This document shows, piece after piece, positions 47,325-56,120 of a stretch of DNA of 64,000 nucleotides. Positions within the stretch are counted from its first letter, which is position 1; the number at the start of each line of letters is the position of its first letter. The position numbers were made by a program, and so were the translations under genes. Below the pieces are notes generated by a model. The model saw nothing but the letters and a program-made list of their open reading frames with translations, made no database searches and was not told the DNA's origin. Source of the stretch: Sphaerochaeta associata. GTDB lineage: Bacteria; Spirochaetota; Spirochaetia; Sphaerochaetales; Sphaerochaetaceae. Where the stretch lies: the NCBI RefSeq assembly GCF_022869165.1, contig NZ_CP094929.1:2790001-2854000 (forward strand). The letters run 5' to 3'.

Positions 47325-49298
47325 ATGAAACGGATTGTCAAGCTTGCAACTATCGGATTGGTATTGGTTGTTCTGGTCTCTTGTTCGCTATTCAGACCAA
47401 CACAGAAAGAACCGTTTGTAGACACCAAGCAAGCAGCCCGACAAATCGGAACCGCCCTTGTTACTGGAGACGGGGATGTAAGTGCAGTAAGCATTGCCAT
47501 CATGCACGAAGGCGCCATTGTCTACAGCCAGGGTTTCGGCTTACGGGATGTTGAGAACAACCTTCCCGTCGATTCCCATACCCGTTTTAATATCGGGTCG
47601 ATCAGCAAGATTTTCACCGGAGCCTCGATACTCCTGCTTGAAGATGAGGGCCTGCTCAAGCTCGACGACAAGGTGGTCGACCTGCTGCCGAACTTCACCA
47701 TGGCCGATGAGCGACACAAGGATATCACCGTTCGCATGCTGCTCAACCATACATCGGGGATGCCGGGAACGAATATGCGCAATGCGTTCTCTGATGAGCC
47801 CAGCAGTGTGTATCTTCAACAATCGATGCAGGAATTCGCCAATTCAAATCTCAAGCACGATGCCGGTGCCTTCTCCCCCTACTGCAATGATGGCTTTACG
47901 ATCGCACAAGTGCTTGTAGAACACCTTTCGGGAATCCCGTTCCCGCAGTTCCTGCAGGAACGGATTTTCAATCCGCTTGGCATGAATGATTCCTCCGTGG
48001 GTTTCCAGCCCCAAGAGGAGAACATGGCGTATGGGTACATCGAGCGTGCAATACGACTGCCAGTTGAGTATGCAAACATCACCGCTTCCGGAGGTCTCAC
48101 CTCAACAGCAGAGGACCTTTGCCGGTTTGTTGCAATTGCAATGGAGCCCACCCTTTTACGTGAAGAAGCCATCACCGAATACCTTCGTGCGCAACCACCT
48201 ACGTATCTGCTGCAAAGCGGGTACCCCCCTCTGCTCAGCTATGGCTTGGGCTGGGATTTCGTCTCTTGGGAACCCTACCGGTCTCAAGGCATCCAGGTAC
48301 TGGGAAAGACCGGCGGGACGTTGGAGTATTCGACAATGATTTTCTTCCTACCCCAGTCACAAAGCGCCGTGGTTCTTTTGTCCTCAGGGCATCTCGATCC
48401 CATCGGAACAACACTGCCCATCGTCGATGCTCTTTTGAAGGAAACCGGACAAATACCCGAAAAGACCAAAACAGAGAAGGCGAAAGCTCTAAAGACACAA
48501 CCGCTGCCTCCGGACATAGAAACCTACAGCGGATACTATTACGGAGGAAAAGGCCTGTTGCGGCTCAGTTTCGAACCACACACTTCGTCTCTCCGATTTG
48601 AAACCTATGACGGCTCGACGTTTGTAGAAACCGATACGTCTCGCTACATCGGGGATGGAATCTTTGAGAACCAGAGTGGAACATGGAATACGTTTGAAAC
48701 ATTGAACACAGTTCCCTGCCTCATGGAGATCAGAAGACCATACAACGTGGCTGGCATAGCCATGACCAAACTATCCACACAACCTTCGATCGAGCATTCC
48801 TTCACGCCAAGTTCCTATGTGCCGGCCAACCTCCCGGCCAACGACCTGTATTTTCCTGTCTTCACCGTTTCGTTCATAGAGGAACTGCCTTCCCATCTCA
48901 TCGTTGACAACGCAATCTATGCGATCACTGGACAAACAGAAACCTCCATGGTCCTGCCGGCTTTGCGCGACCAAGCTGCTCCTAGGCTCGATGAGAATGA
49001 TCATTTGATCATCGGCTCGTACATCTGTATGAATACCTCTGACATTCGGGCCTTGGAAAAGGGAGAAGCAATTACAATCGACGGTGATGAGAAAGCAGTC
49101 TTGAGAGAAATCACCGAACAAGGGACTTTTACCTGCACGGTACCAGAAGGGGGAAGAATCGTGGTACTCGGTCCCGATCTCTCAGACCTTGAGGACACAC
49201 TGTACAGTGGAAGCGATCAGCTTGAGATGGATATCTTCGGCTCCTATGTGGTCTTCATGGCTGACAGGCCAATGGTGTTCCAGCCGAGCATCACGTAA
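47325..49298 (+). CDS. class C beta-lactamase-like serine hydrolase lipoprotein
   Basis: The protein has 657 residues from ATG 47325 with GAAGGGG upstream. The lipoprotein signal peptide ends at VLVSC (Cys20). The penicillin-binding/beta-lactamase fold has SISK at 92-95 (nucleophile Ser92, Lys95), a YCN motif (Tyr-x-Asn) and KTGG. About 260 residues follow, mostly beta, with no known domain. Such proteins act as periplasmic D-amino-peptidases or esterases; lactam hydrolysis is not implied. The adjacent genes do not suggest a partner. Confidence 0.88.
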   Translation: MKRIVKLATIGLVLVVLVSCSLFRPTQKEPFVDTKQAARQIGTALVTGDGDVSAVSIAIMHEGAIVYSQGFGLRDVENNLPVDSHTRFNIGSISKIFTGASILLLEDEGLLKLDDKVVDLLPNFTMADERHKDITVRMLLNHTSGMPGTNMRNAFSDEPSSVYLQQSMQEFANSNLKHDAGAFSPYCNDGFTIAQVLVEHLSGIPFPQFLQERIFNPLGMNDSSVGFQPQEENMAYGYIERAIRLPVEYANITASGGLTSTAEDLCRFVAIAMEPTLLREEAITEYLRAQPPTYLLQSGYPPLLSYGLGWDFVSWEPYRSQGIQVLGKTGGTLEYSTMIFFLPQSQSAVVLLSSGHLDPIGTTLPIVDALLKETGQIPEKTKTEKAKALKTQPLPPDIETYSGYYYGGKGLLRLSFEPHTSSLRFETYDGSTFVETDTSRYIGDGIFENQSGTWNTFETLNTVPCLMEIRRPYNVAGIAMTKLSTQPSIEHSFTPSSYVPANLPANDLYFPVFTVSFIEELPSHLIVDNAIYAITGQTETSMVLPALRDQAAPRLDENDHLIIGSYICMNTSDIRALEKGEAITIDGDEKAVLREITEQGTFTCTVPEGGRIVVLGPDLSDLEDTLYSGSDQLEMDIFGSYVVFMADRPMVFQPSIT

Positions 49299-49301
49299 TA
49301 C

Positions 49302-49339
49302 AAAAAACTCCCCGGCTTTGTACGACCTACGATGCCGGG
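49302..49339 (-). terminator. rho-independent terminator of the DJ-1/PfpI gene
   Basis: On the minus strand CCCGGC (49339-49334) pairs with GCCGGG (49316-49311), followed by GAG and TTTTTT (49307-49302). It lies between convergent genes and may stop both. Confidence 0.75.
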
Positions 49340-49388
49340 TAGTCCCTCTTGATTCCCTACCAGCTGCATTTTCATCCTGCAAGCTGGA

Positions 49389-50015
49389 TCAACATTGCAG
49401 CGTCTGCATCAGGGCAAAGAATTGTTGTGGCTCACCGGTACTGAAATATGCATACCACGCTTCTAGTGTGCTCTCTTCAAACACCCCCAGGAGCTCAATA
49501 ATCTGTTTCGCCCATAAGAGCGAGGCGGTCGGACCTGCAGTAACAAGGTTGCCGTCCACTACCGACGCCTGGTCAACGTACAATGCCTGCCCTTTGTAGG
49601 AAGGACAAACCATCTCCAGAAACCCCGGTCCGTTGCTGGTATGCTTTCTGGCATCCAACAACCCTGCGTCGGCAAGGGCTGCCGTAGCTCCACAGATTGC
49701 ACAGACTGTTGCACCGACAGCAAGCAACTCTCTTGCTTTCTCGATGATCGCACCATGTTTCGTATCGCTCCATGTATCGGCACCCGGCAGGAGCAGCACA
49801 CTTGTTTTCTCAATTACCAACTCATCGAGCTGACAATCGGGAACAACCTTCAAGCCTCCCATCGTTGTGATCGGCCCCTTTGAGCAACTCACCGTTTTAA
49901 GGGATATCCGTTCAGCACCCTTTTTGAAAAAACGACTGCTGTGCAGTTCGGCAGTCACATACCCCGGTTCCCAGTCGGCCAACGTATCAAGCACATAGAC
50001 ATAGACAGTACGCAT
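49389..50015 (-). CDS. DJ-1/PfpI family protein
   Basis: The protein has 208 residues with GAGGAGG upstream of ATG 50015. The nucleophile elbow is ICGATAALADAGLLD with Cys108, and Glu near position 17 (ADWEPGYV) fits the acid residue of the family. Members are deglycases, chaperones or amidases. It is divergent from a WYL regulator with 97 bases between them, suggesting control by that regulator. Confidence 0.9.
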   Translation of the reverse strand: MRTVYVYVLDTLADWEPGYVTAELHSSRFFKKGAERISLKTVSCSKGPITTMGGLKVVPDCQLDELVIEKTSVLLLPGADTWSDTKHGAIIEKARELLAVGATVCAICGATAALADAGLLDARKHTSNGPGFLEMVCPSYKGQALYVDQASVVDGNLVTAGPTASLLWAKQIIELLGVFEESTLEAWYAYFSTGEPQQFFALMQTLQC

Positions 50016-50063
50016 AGCTCCTCCTCATGGATTGCTTTCTGTATTGTTCCACTGTACTGTGCT

Positions 50064-50089
50064 ATTGTTGACATCAGTATGGCAACAAT
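50064..50089. promoter_or_regulatory. inverted repeat between DJ-1 and WYL genes
   Basis: ATTGTTG (50064-50070) and CAACAAT (50083-50089) are perfect arms separated by 12 bases in a short divergent promoter region. They may be the binding site of the WYL regulator. TTGACA at 50068-50073 overlaps the left arm. Confidence 0.5.
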
Positions 50090-50112
50090 GAGAAAGTATC
50101 AGGAAACCAACG

Positions 50113-51039
50113 ATGAAAATCGACCGGCTTGTAAGCATTATCATGGTGCTCCTTGACAAGAATCGTATTGGAGCGCAAGCACTGGCTCAGATGTTCGAGG
50201 TATCACAACGCACCATATACCGCGATGTTGAGACCATCAACATGGCGGGCATTCCCATACGGTCGACACCAGGGGTGGGCGGTGGATTTGAGATTATGGA
50301 GGAGTACAAGCTGGAGAAGAAAGTATTTTCCAGTTCCGACCTTTCGGCCATCCTGATGGGGCTTTCCAGCCTGTCCTCCATGGTACGGGGTGAAGAAGTG
50401 GTGCAGGCCCTTGCGAAGGTAAAAAGCTTCATCCCAGCTGATCAAGCAAAGGAAATTTCCCTAAAGGCCAATCAGATATACATCGATTTGAGCCCTTGGC
50501 TGGGCAACAGGAATGTACAACCATACTTGGAACTCGTGAAAACAGCGTTGGAGCGGAACAAACTGCTCGCCTTCGACTACGTAGACCGTCATGGAACAAG
50601 GACCACCCGGACAGCCGAGCCCTATCAACTCGTGTTGAAGAACAGTCATTGGTATTGGCAGGGATATTGCCATACACGAAAGGATTTTCGATTGTTCAGG
50701 CTATCCAGGACACTGAACCTGCACATGCTCGGGCAGTCGTTCATTCCCAAGGAATACCCTAAGCCGCAGTTTGAGTATCCTGACTTCTTGGCACCATCAT
50801 ACACAACCATCACCATTCGGATTCATACGTCGGTCATGGACAAGGTACTCGAATACTGCACCTATGACCACTTCCAGCCTGACGGACCGGAGCACTACAC
50901 CGTTGCTTTTCCCTTCATCGAGAATGACTATTACTACCAGATCCTGTTCAGTTTTGGTACAGAGTGTGAATGCTTGGAACCACTAGATATCCGCACGGAA
51001 ATGAAGCGTCGCATAGAGGCCTTGGCTTCCTTGTATTGA
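50113..51039 (+). CDS. WYL-domain (YafY-type) transcriptional regulator
   Basis: The protein has 308 residues. The N-terminal helix-turn-helix (GAQALAQMFEVSQRTIYRDVE) is followed by a WYL domain (about 145-225: LAFDYVDRHGTRTTRTAEPY, SHWYWQGYCHTRKDFRLFRL) and a C-terminal extension. WYL domains sense nucleotides or nucleic-acid ligands. The gene is divergent from the DJ-1 gene. The triple palindrome that follows it might also be its target. Confidence 0.92.
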   Translation: MKIDRLVSIIMVLLDKNRIGAQALAQMFEVSQRTIYRDVETINMAGIPIRSTPGVGGGFEIMEEYKLEKKVFSSSDLSAILMGLSSLSSMVRGEEVVQALAKVKSFIPADQAKEISLKANQIYIDLSPWLGNRNVQPYLELVKTALERNKLLAFDYVDRHGTRTTRTAEPYQLVLKNSHWYWQGYCHTRKDFRLFRLSRTLNLHMLGQSFIPKEYPKPQFEYPDFLAPSYTTITIRIHTSVMDKVLEYCTYDHFQPDGPEHYTVAFPFIENDYYYQILFSFGTECECLEPLDIRTEMKRRIEALASLY

Positions 51040-51044
51040 GATTC

Positions 51045-51125
51045 TGTTCCTGTAACAGGAACATATTTGTGTTTTCGTTCCTGTACTAGGAACGTTAATA
51101 CGATTTCGTTCTTGACTCAGGAACA
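51045..51125 (+). repeat. three 19-bp palindromes with exact 31-bp period
   Basis: Copies start at 51045, 51076 and 51107. Copy 1 has arms TGTTCCTG and CAGGAACA around TAA. Copy 2 has CGTTCCT and AGGAACG. Copy 3 has GTTCTTG against CAGGAAC, with one mismatch. The 31-bp spacing equals about three helical turns, so a regulator could bind them on one face of the DNA. Copy 3 overlaps the -35 box of the ATPase promoter. Confidence 0.9.
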
Positions 51126-51140
51126 TTTGGTTTCTATCAT
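51112..51140 (+). promoter_or_regulatory. leaderless promoter of the AAA ATPase gene
   Basis: TTGACT (51112-51117) and TATCAT (51135-51140) are 17 bases apart. The ATG at 51147 begins 6 bases after the -10 box and no ribosome-binding site is present, so transcription probably starts at the start codon. The third palindrome covers the -35 box. Confidence 0.7.
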
Positions 51141-51146
51141 ACGTAC

Positions 51147-52343
51147 ATGACTATCCACCGTATTGCAGAACTTGAAGTTGCCATGAAACGACGTATTGCC
51201 TCGCTTCCAGCCAGGTTCCGTCCATTTGTCAGACATCGGGAGACGCTCCCCAGAACTACTATGCTTACCGGTCCAAGAGGAGTCGGAAAAACAACATTTC
51301 TTCTCTACCACGCACAAAAATTCTTTGAGACCCATAGAGAGAGGCTGCTTTACCTATCTGCTGATAATCCTACGCTTGGAAGTGAAGGTCTCTATGAAAT
51401 AGTTACATCCATTTTTCTTGCGGGCTACGCAGGTGTAATTATCGATGAAGTCCATTTCGCAAAAGACTGGAGCATTCATCTAAAGGCTCTCTACGATGAT
51501 TTCCCTAACCATACATTGTGGATAAGCGATTCATCATCCCTCTGCCTACGAATGGGCAAAGGCGACCTATCCCGCCGTTTTGTTCATATCGATATGCCCC
51601 TTCTCTCATTTCGTGAGTTCATCTATCTTGAGACTGGTACTGAGCATCCCACGTACAACCCATTCAACCCAAGCGGACAGCTGCCCTTGCAACCTTCCCC
51701 GAACGTCCTCTCTGCCTTTATGACATACAGGAGCATAGGCACTCGACCCTTCTACAGTGAAGGAGATTTTCATGATCGAATGCTCTCTATTCTGGATAAA
51801 ACACTCTACAGTGATATTCCATTCTTCTTACCCAGCATCAGCGATGGCAATCTACGATTAATGAAAGCGATAACCGGTACTCTGGCCAATTCATCCATTC
51901 CAAGACTCCAGGTACGTTCGTTGTGTACTGATTGGTCGGTAGGAGCCGATAAGCTGTATCAACTTCTGAATGTAATGGAAGCAGTTGACCTACTCCGAAT
52001 CATTCGCAAGGAACACGACACCAAAGCAAAAACAGCCGGTGAAAAACTGTTTTTTTCCGATCCGGCATTCTATACGGTGCTAGGAGGTAATATCGACAAT
52101 GCAAGGGAGGCCATGACGGCTATGCTTTGCACCGCCGGAGGTTTTCTCGTAGAAGCTGTAAAAGATGAAACCACAGGCGATTTTGTGTTGTCCAAACCCT
52201 ATGAGGCTGCGAGCAACCATATAAAAATTGAAGTGGGAGGCTCCTCGAAAAGTCTGAAAAAGGCTGATTTTGTCATCAGGGACGATACCGATTATCCAGG
52301 AGACAGAACCATCCCTTTGTGGCTGCTCGGTATGATGTATTGA
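51147..52343 (+). CDS. AAA family ATPase with DUF4143-like C-terminus
   Basis: The protein has 398 residues. Walker A GPRGVGKT is at 42-49, Walker B VIIDEVHF at about 97-104. The C-terminal half is DUF4143-like, with a possible nuclease-fold strand IKIEVGGSSKSLKKADFVI. It is a second member of the class seen at 21957, but diverged. It lies downstream of three phased palindromes and a promoter without leader, so it is tightly regulated. The function is not established. Confidence 0.9.
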   Translation: MTIHRIAELEVAMKRRIASLPARFRPFVRHRETLPRTTMLTGPRGVGKTTFLLYHAQKFFETHRERLLYLSADNPTLGSEGLYEIVTSIFLAGYAGVIIDEVHFAKDWSIHLKALYDDFPNHTLWISDSSSLCLRMGKGDLSRRFVHIDMPLLSFREFIYLETGTEHPTYNPFNPSGQLPLQPSPNVLSAFMTYRSIGTRPFYSEGDFHDRMLSILDKTLYSDIPFFLPSISDGNLRLMKAITGTLANSSIPRLQVRSLCTDWSVGADKLYQLLNVMEAVDLLRIIRKEHDTKAKTAGEKLFFSDPAFYTVLGGNIDNAREAMTAMLCTAGGFLVEAVKDETTGDFVLSKPYEAASNHIKIEVGGSSKSLKKADFVIRDDTDYPGDRTIPLWLLGMMY

Positions 52344-52369
52344 TGAGGCGTCTTGTCAGTCTCATATGG

Positions 52370-53194
52370 TTATCCTATCCTATTCTGAGACTCCTCCAAA
52401 TCTTTGAATCTCCTATACAACGTCGCCTTTGACAGCTTGGTGATTGCAAGAGCTTCGTCTAGTGTGATTCGGCCTGCTTTCAGTTTCTGTCTCACCTCAT
52501 CCAGCAGCGGCAGCGATACATCGATGGGCTTTCTTCCCGTGTAGACACCCCGTTCCCCGGATTCCATTTGGCCTCTCTTCTGTTGCACTCTGCGCTTGGT
52601 TGCAAGAAACTCATATTCGATCAAGTATGCTTTGATAAGGGTGCTGCGCTCCTGCTCACAGAAGCGTACGCCATGGATGTCTATCGGCAGCCTCATCCCC
52701 AAGAGCTGGAGGACCGAGAGTGCATGCCACTGCATATTTTTGTTTGAAAAGCCGGTGAAGTTGTTGAAACCATCCTGCTCAACGATCAACTTGTCACCGG
52801 TATAGATGGTGTCGGTGTTGATCAACCACTGCAGGCGGTTCAGGTAGTCCAGATTCGTTCTCTCTAGCTCCTCCTTGAGATTCACGCGGTTCGGTGAAGG
52901 GGTCCTCTCGCTGATGAATGTAGGAATTACCCCTACTCGGTAGTAGCGCTCGCGCCTAAGGTCCAGGTCGAGGCCGGGTATCCCACCCCAATCAACAGGA
53001 GTCAAGCCATCCACTACATCGTAGCAGGGAGCAAAGATGTACTAAAACGATTCATCCTCGAACAGCTCGTAGGTGATTTTAGCGACCTTGAACAAGGTCG
53101 TTTTGGTGTATGCGAAACAAATCTCTCCAGAAAGGCTGTAGAGCCGCTTCACATCCGAGGATATTGGAGTGGTGATATCTGTATTTCTTTTCAT
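52370..53194 (-). pseudogene. HTH-containing protein gene interrupted by an in-frame UAG
   Basis: A frame starts at ATG 53194 behind GGAGGAACTCC and reads 275 codons to 52370, with one in-frame TAG at 53044-53042 (codon 51). The sequence on both sides looks continuous (YELFEDESF, stop, YIFAPCYDVVDG). The C-terminus carries a resolvase-like helix-turn-helix (AGRITLDEALAITKLSKATL). No recombinase catalytic domain is visible. It may be a recent nonsense mutant or a read-through gene. A GTG at 53014 could restart a 214-residue product. Confidence 0.7.
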
Positions 53195-53331
53195 GGAGTT
53201 CCTCCACATAATTTCGTATAGGAAGCAAGGAGAATTTTCTCAACCCATGTCTGCAGTACCATAGAACGCATATTCTTGGGATGCTCGCCCCATCAAATGG
53301 TGAACACCCCGGAGTTCCCTTGACTCATCGT

Positions 53332-53736
53332 TCAGCATCCCGGCCTTCCACTTTTCTTGGCTCCGAACAGGTTGATGTTGCGACGTTTCCCAATCACCAG
53401 GCCCATGAGCTTGATGCACAGAAAGTAGAAGAGGACTGATTCGAGAGAGAATCTGATTTGGAATATCGCAATCTGAAACACATCAAAATAAGGGAGGAAC
53501 AAAAGTCCCAACACTTGGAGAGCAAAGGTCAACCGGGTATTCTTGAGATGTAGTTTTGTTGAAAACAAGGCCGCCAAGGAGAAGGAAAAAGCCAAACCCA
53601 AACAACCGCCAAGCAAGTTGAACGATGAATTCTGCGCGTACTGCAGGAAAGCATGAGAGGCAGCCAGACAATACAGCAAGCATCCTATTACAAGAAACCC
53701 ATCCTTGAACTGTTTTGGCCTATGAGCACCTGTCAT
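53332..53736 (-). CDS. small integral membrane protein
   Basis: The protein has 134 residues from ATG 53736, preceded by GGAGGGTGTC. Four hydrophobic segments are visible (for example FLVIGCLLYCLAASHAFL and LESVLFYFLCIKLMGLVIG), ending in a basic tail. No family is recognised. It is located between unrelated genes. Confidence 0.7.
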   Translation of the reverse strand: MTGAHRPKQFKDGFLVIGCLLYCLAASHAFLQYAQNSSFNLLGGCLGLAFSFSLAALFSTKLHLKNTRLTFALQVLGLLFLPYFDVFQIAIFQIRFSLESVLFYFLCIKLMGLVIGKRRNINLFGAKKSGRPGC

Positions 53737-53903
53737 GACACCCTCCTATACAAGTATCGATGCAACTATACGAATCAAATTACCTTATAGCCGATTATTC
53801 ATCACTTTAAGCCTCCTTGCAAGACATACACAGGCTAACACCTCCTGTTGAACGGAGCTCTGCCCTGCACTATACTTTTTTCGCTGTACCAATGGAGATG
53901 ACG

Positions 53904-54581
53904 ATGCAGAAGGCACAACCTTATGAACCACTTTGGCAGTACGTTGCCGGTAACGATGCACAATCTGTAACACTTTCCTTTTCGGAGATTGAGAGGGTGC
54001 TTGGGTTTCCCATCAACCATGCCTTCCTGAATTACAAGAAGGACCTTCACGCCTATGGTTGGCTCTGCCGCAACATCTCAATAAAAGGAAACCTCATCAC
54101 CTTCCTTCGCCTGCCTGAACATGCAACGGTAGTGCAAAAGGCTGGCTTCTCGGTCATCGGAAAGGAAGGCTCGACAGACGAAGGGGAAGGTTTTATCCAG
54201 AGGCTCTGGCAGGAAGCAAACAGCCAATTCGACACTGTAGCACAGCTGGCCAAGAAGGACGGAGATGAGAACCTCTGCGGCATCTGGGGTCTGATGACCG
54301 ACTTCAGCCGCTCATACAAACCCTGGACGGAACATTTTACCCGTGGACTCTACCTGGCAGGAGTAGAGTGCATTGACAATGCAATCGCCCCTGAAGGCTG
54401 GACACGCTGGACCGTACCTACGTTCGAATACCTGGCGGTGGAATGCTGGACCGAGAACATCTTTTCAACAACAATCGCCTTCATGAAGGAGAACAAGCTA
54501 CCCCTCGCCGGCTCTGTGCATGACTTTACAGAACCAAAGACAGGCAAGGCTTTCATGTTGTTTCCCATGCGAAGAAAGTGA
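53904..54581 (+). CDS. GyrI-like small-molecule-binding domain protein
   Basis: The protein has 225 residues from ATG 53904, with GGAGATG 7 bases upstream. The N-terminal 60 residues resemble a small domain with SFSEIERVLGFPI. The C-terminal 150 residues look like a GyrI/effector-binding domain (AGVECIDNAIAPEGWTRWTVP, TVPTFEYLAVEC, PKTGKAFMLFPMRRK). No helix-turn-helix is present, so it is a stand-alone ligand binder. Assignment is by pattern only. Confidence 0.7.
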   Translation: MQKAQPYEPLWQYVAGNDAQSVTLSFSEIERVLGFPINHAFLNYKKDLHAYGWLCRNISIKGNLITFLRLPEHATVVQKAGFSVIGKEGSTDEGEGFIQRLWQEANSQFDTVAQLAKKDGDENLCGIWGLMTDFSRSYKPWTEHFTRGLYLAGVECIDNAIAPEGWTRWTVPTFEYLAVECWTENIFSTTIAFMKENKLPLAGSVHDFTEPKTGKAFMLFPMRRK

Positions 54582-54598
54582 TTACATGCAGGTAGTCG

Positions 54599-55957
54599 CT
54601 ACGACCTTATCATGCTGGCGACAACTGTTTTTACCTGTGGGAGGCTCAATGCCCCGATTGCCACCGCTCCGATGAGGGCGGCGCCGAATCCCGCCCCGTC
54701 ATCAACCTGGGCAACAATGGTCGACCGGTTGAACTTCCTGTTCAACGCTTCTCTAAAGAGAAGGTTTTTGCGTACCGAGCTGCCGGTGGCAACAATACTT
54801 TCAACAGCAGCAAACACCTGCCCCGACTCAAGTCCGAACTGATACAGCTCATCAACAATTCCATCGATCGTACCAAGCACCAGGTTGCCGAACGTGAGGT
54901 TCTCCAAATTAACGGGGCCTATCGATCCTCTGATATTCGGCTCCTTCCTCGAACCGTTGAACCGGGTATCGACAGAGAGGGAGCCGGGAATACCCTTGTT
55001 TTTCCCTTCTTTCTTCATAAGATCGAACACAGCTTCATCAGAGATATCCATCCCTGCACTTCGTAGGATGGATGCTATGAGATCATGCAGCGTCTCATAC
55101 GCCTTGCCTGCTGTCAGGGTCGCGCCGACATGCAGATACCCCTGGCCGAGGAACGGCCTGAGCTCCATGGAGGAAGGACACTGTGTGTTGGTGCTGAACA
55201 AGGAGATCTGTCCGCTGGTTCCCATGCTTACCAAAGCCGAACGGAACCAATCGGAAACCAAACCGAAGAAGCCGGCTTGATTGTCCCCAACCGGGTAGGT
55301 GACGGCAACACTGTCTCTTGTGTAACCGGCCACTTCAAATGGTTTGCAGGAGCCGAGAAACTGCTTCTCCTTCGAACCCAGCACCTCGAGGAGAACTCGT
55401 TCTTCAAAGGTGGAGGAGATGGGATCGAAGGCCCCGAACGGACCAAGGCAGCTTGGATCGGACTTGTCGATGGGTTTTCCCACAAGACGACTTGTCACAT
55501 ACTCCAGAATGCCGCAGAAGCCTGCTGCATCCGAGGGAACCTTGCCCAGCCTTCGGTTGGCATAATGGGCCAGCAAGCCATACCCCGAGGGAAGCAACAC
55601 CCCGGTTTTCTCAAGCAGCAGCTGTTGGGAATCGATGCCATCCACCTGCTCCATTGCCCTTCGGTCGAGCCAAGTGTACAAGGGAGAGACCGCCAGACCC
55701 GAAGCATCGTAATACAGGATGCCATGCACCTGCCCGGTCACACAGATGGAGGCTATCGGAGAAGAAACCTTGGCGAGCAATGTCCTTACCGCCTGCTCTA
55801 TCGCATGGGGATCTTGAGCATACGAGTACAGCTCCCCTGTCTGCAATTGCGGATTAGCCAAGGAGATTGCAGGCAGCAACCTGCCCGCTTCAAGGTCCAA
55901 CACCACCATGGTAATATTTGTGGTTCCGATATCAAGTCCGACATGTACCATACCCAT
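54599..55957 (-). CDS. FGGY-family carbohydrate kinase (sedoheptulokinase-like)
   Basis: The protein has 452 residues from ATG 55957, with AGAGAGG upstream. The N-terminal phosphate-binding DIGTTNITMVVLD, VTGQVHGILYYD, TWLDRRA and the PVGDNQAGFFG region match FGGY kinases, as does the second ATP-binding half (SMGTSGQISLF, VATGSSVRKN). Sequence features near QVHG and GDNQ recall sedoheptulokinases, but xylulose or other sugars are possible. It is divergent from the two-component system and convergent with the GyrI-like gene. Confidence 0.85.
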   Translation of the reverse strand: MGMVHVGLDIGTTNITMVVLDLEAGRLLPAISLANPQLQTGELYSYAQDPHAIEQAVRTLLAKVSSPIASICVTGQVHGILYYDASGLAVSPLYTWLDRRAMEQVDGIDSQQLLLEKTGVLLPSGYGLLAHYANRRLGKVPSDAAGFCGILEYVTSRLVGKPIDKSDPSCLGPFGAFDPISSTFEERVLLEVLGSKEKQFLGSCKPFEVAGYTRDSVAVTYPVGDNQAGFFGLVSDWFRSALVSMGTSGQISLFSTNTQCPSSMELRPFLGQGYLHVGATLTAGKAYETLHDLIASILRSAGMDISDEAVFDLMKKEGKNKGIPGSLSVDTRFNGSRKEPNIRGSIGPVNLENLTFGNLVLGTIDGIVDELYQFGLESGQVFAAVESIVATGSSVRKNLLFREALNRKFNRSTIVAQVDDGAGFGAALIGAVAIGALSLPQVKTVVASMIRS

Positions 55958-56120
55958 ATACAACCTCTCTGCCTAAAGATAGCATACGGTACAATGTACA
56001 GGAAAAAAAGTGGATTCAACTGGCTTCTTCCCTACTTCCAACACCGTTTGCATGGACTTGTCCCCTTGTATACAGTAGAGTGACAGGGTCTGAATTCTGA
56101 TCTTGCTGCAAGGATGAGGT

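Noticed and set aside
51045-51125. Possible short CRISPR array
   Set aside because: The repeats are palindromic with 12-base gaps, there are only three, no cas gene is near, and the third overlaps a promoter box. Operators fit better.
53014-53194. Separate small gene upstream of the HTH ORF
   Set aside because: It is in the same frame as the downstream part and separated only by one TAG, so a single interrupted gene is more likely.
55085-56083. 332-codon plus-strand frame over the FGGY kinase
   Set aside because: It is antisense to clear kinase motifs and has protein composition typical of a shadow frame.
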